From NCBI GenBank assembly GCA_007134405.1, contig SLKW01000157.1, positions 1-6,995 of the forward strand: a stretch of DNA of 6,995 nucleotides, written 5' to 3'. The notes under the pieces were generated by a model. It did not search any database, was not told the DNA's origin, and saw only the letters and a list, made by a program, of their open reading frames with translations. This DNA is from Paracoccaceae bacterium. Its GTDB lineage: Bacteria > Pseudomonadota > Alphaproteobacteria > Rhodobacterales > Rhodobacteraceae. A program made the position numbers and the translations under genes. This document shows, one piece after another, positions 6,117 through 6,995 of the stretch. Position 1 is the first letter of the stretch; every line of letters begins with the position of its first letter.

Positions 6117-6995
6117 TCAGCCGTCCAGCCGCGCGACCATCGCCTGAGCCCAGGCACCGATCGAGCCCGCGCCGAGGCACATCACGATGTCGCCCGGCTG
6201 TGCCACCTGGCGGAAAAACGCCTCGAGCGCGGCCTCGTCCGCGAGCGCGTGAACGGCGCCGTGGCCCGTCGCGCGGATGCCAGCCACGAGGTCGTCGCGG
6301 CTGGCGCCGGAAACGGGCGCTTCGCCCGCCGCGTAGACATCGGTGATGGCGACGATGTCGGCCTCCGCGAAACAGGCGCGGAACTCGTCGAAGAGCGCGG
6401 ACAGCCGAGTATAGCGGTGCGGCTGGTGTACGGCGATGACCCGCCCGCCCTCGGCCACCTGCCGCGCGCCGCGCAGGGCGGCGGCGATCTCGACCGGGTG
6501 ATGGGCGTAGTCGTCGATGATGCGCACGCCGCCGGGGCTGCCCAGATGCGTGAACCGGCGACCGACGCCCCGAAATCCGGCAAGCCCCAGCCGGATCGCC
6601 TGGGGCGCGATGCCCAGATGCAGCGCGACGGCCACGGCGGCCAGCGCGTTCGAGACATTGTGATCGCCCGGCAGCGGCAGGAAACAGTCCGCGATGGGCG
6701 GGCCGTCGCGACGTTGGATGTCGAAGCGCATCCCCCCCGCTTCGGCCCGCAGATCGGTGGCGCGCAGATCGGCGCCCTCCGACAGGCCATAGGTCACCAC
6801 CGGCCGGTCGCGCAGCTGTCCGGCCAGCGCCCGCACCTCGGGGTGATCGGTGCCAAGGACGGCGAGCCCGTAGAAGGGAACGCCCTGCACGAAGCGGCGA
6901 AAGCCCGCGCGCAGGTCGTCGAAATCGCGCCAGTGGTCCAGATGCTCGGCGTCGATATTGGTGACAACCGCCACGGTCGTCGGCAGGCGGTTGAA
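6117..6995 (-). CDS. murC: UDP-N-acetylmuramate--L-alanine ligase, 3' part (5' end outside the window)
   Basis: MurC is the cytoplasmic Mur ligase that adds L-alanine to UDP-MurNAc using ATP. Only the last 292 residues are present, starting in the central ATPase domain with FNRLPTT. Within the visible part, [10 protein letters not shown] is at about 13-22, [15 protein letters not shown] at about 110-124, and GRRFTHLG, the linker into the C-terminal domain, at about 146. [16 protein letters not shown] follows at 159-174, HQPHRYTR at 190-197, and [11 protein letters not shown] is near the end. DDYAHHP and HQPHRYTR are typical of MurC and separate it from MurD, MurE and MurF. A full-length MurC is about 460-480 residues, so roughly 180 residues are missing to the right. 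The stop is 247 bases before murB. The frame is intact. Confidence 0.97.
   Translation of the reverse strand, partial: FNRLPTTVAVVTNIDAEHLDHWRDFDDLRAGFRRFVQGVPFYGLAVLGTDHPEVRALAGQLRDRPVVTYGLSEGADLRATDLRAEAGGMRFDIQRRDGPPIADCFLPLPGDHNVSNALAAVAVALHLGIAPQAIRLGLAGFRGVGRRFTHLGSPGGVRIIDDYAHHPVEIAAALRGARQVAEGGRVIAVHQPHRYTRLSALFDEFRACFAEADIVAITDVYAAGEAPVSGASRDDLVAGIRATGHGAVHALADEAALEAFFRQVAQPGDIVMCLGAGSIGAWAQAMVARLDG

Noticed and set aside
5870..6157. Upstream extension of murB to the start at 6157 (412 residues in total)
   Set aside because: The added 96 residues are Arg/Gly/Ser-rich with no resemblance to MurB, whose conserved N-terminus begins just after the ATG at 5869. The extension would also overlap murC.
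1..6995. Mobile element, CRISPR array, tRNA or rRNA genes, or a hidden accessory system
   Set aside because: No transposase-like frame, array of spaced direct repeats or tRNA-like cloverleaf was seen. All long minus-strand genes form the expected dcw order and leave no more than 247 bases between them.

Overview
The window is a stretch of the division and cell-wall (dcw) cluster of a GC-rich alphaproteobacterium. All recognisable genes lie on the minus strand, so transcription runs from high to low coordinates, in the order murC (3' part), murB, ddl, ftsQ, ftsA, ftsZ (5' part). The order Rhodobacterales is suggested by the FtsA protein, which begins [13 protein letters not shown] and ends RPLKRAIRWFRDNW, by the Ddl N-terminus [10 protein letters not shown], and by the murC-murB-ddl-ftsQ-ftsA-ftsZ order. 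This placement rests on remembered family sequences, not on a search.

Layout from the transcriptional start side: the C-terminal 292 codons of murC (6995-6117); a 247-base gap with an AT-rich patch, an inverted repeat, a strong hairpin and a possible 66-codon ORF whose stop overlaps the murB start as ATGA; murB (5869-4919); an 83-base gap packed with three short perfect hairpins; ddl from a GTG start (4835-3912); ftsQ, best started at a GTG with a GGAGGA ribosome site inside the ddl end (3924-2641); ftsA, coupled to ftsQ by an ATGA overlap (2644-1310); a 238-base leader region; and the first 357 codons of ftsZ (1071-1).

The genes act in one process. MurC and MurB make UDP-MurNAc-L-Ala precursors and Ddl supplies D-Ala-D-Ala, all in the cytoplasm. 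FtsZ polymerises at midcell, FtsA ties it to the membrane, and FtsQ links the early ring to the periplasmic septal machinery. Tight overlaps in ddl-ftsQ-ftsA suggest translational coupling. The AT-rich gaps before murB and before ftsZ are the likeliest sites for internal promoters.

This is mostly an ordinary, conserved housekeeping region and I see no mobile element, CRISPR array, RNA gene or defence system. The points that deserve a second look are a long disordered N-terminal extension on FtsQ, a possible 44-residue single-pass membrane microprotein between ftsA and ftsZ, the possible ORF and repeat structures ahead of murB, the hairpin cluster ahead of ddl, and an unusual Phe in the FtsA nucleotide loop.
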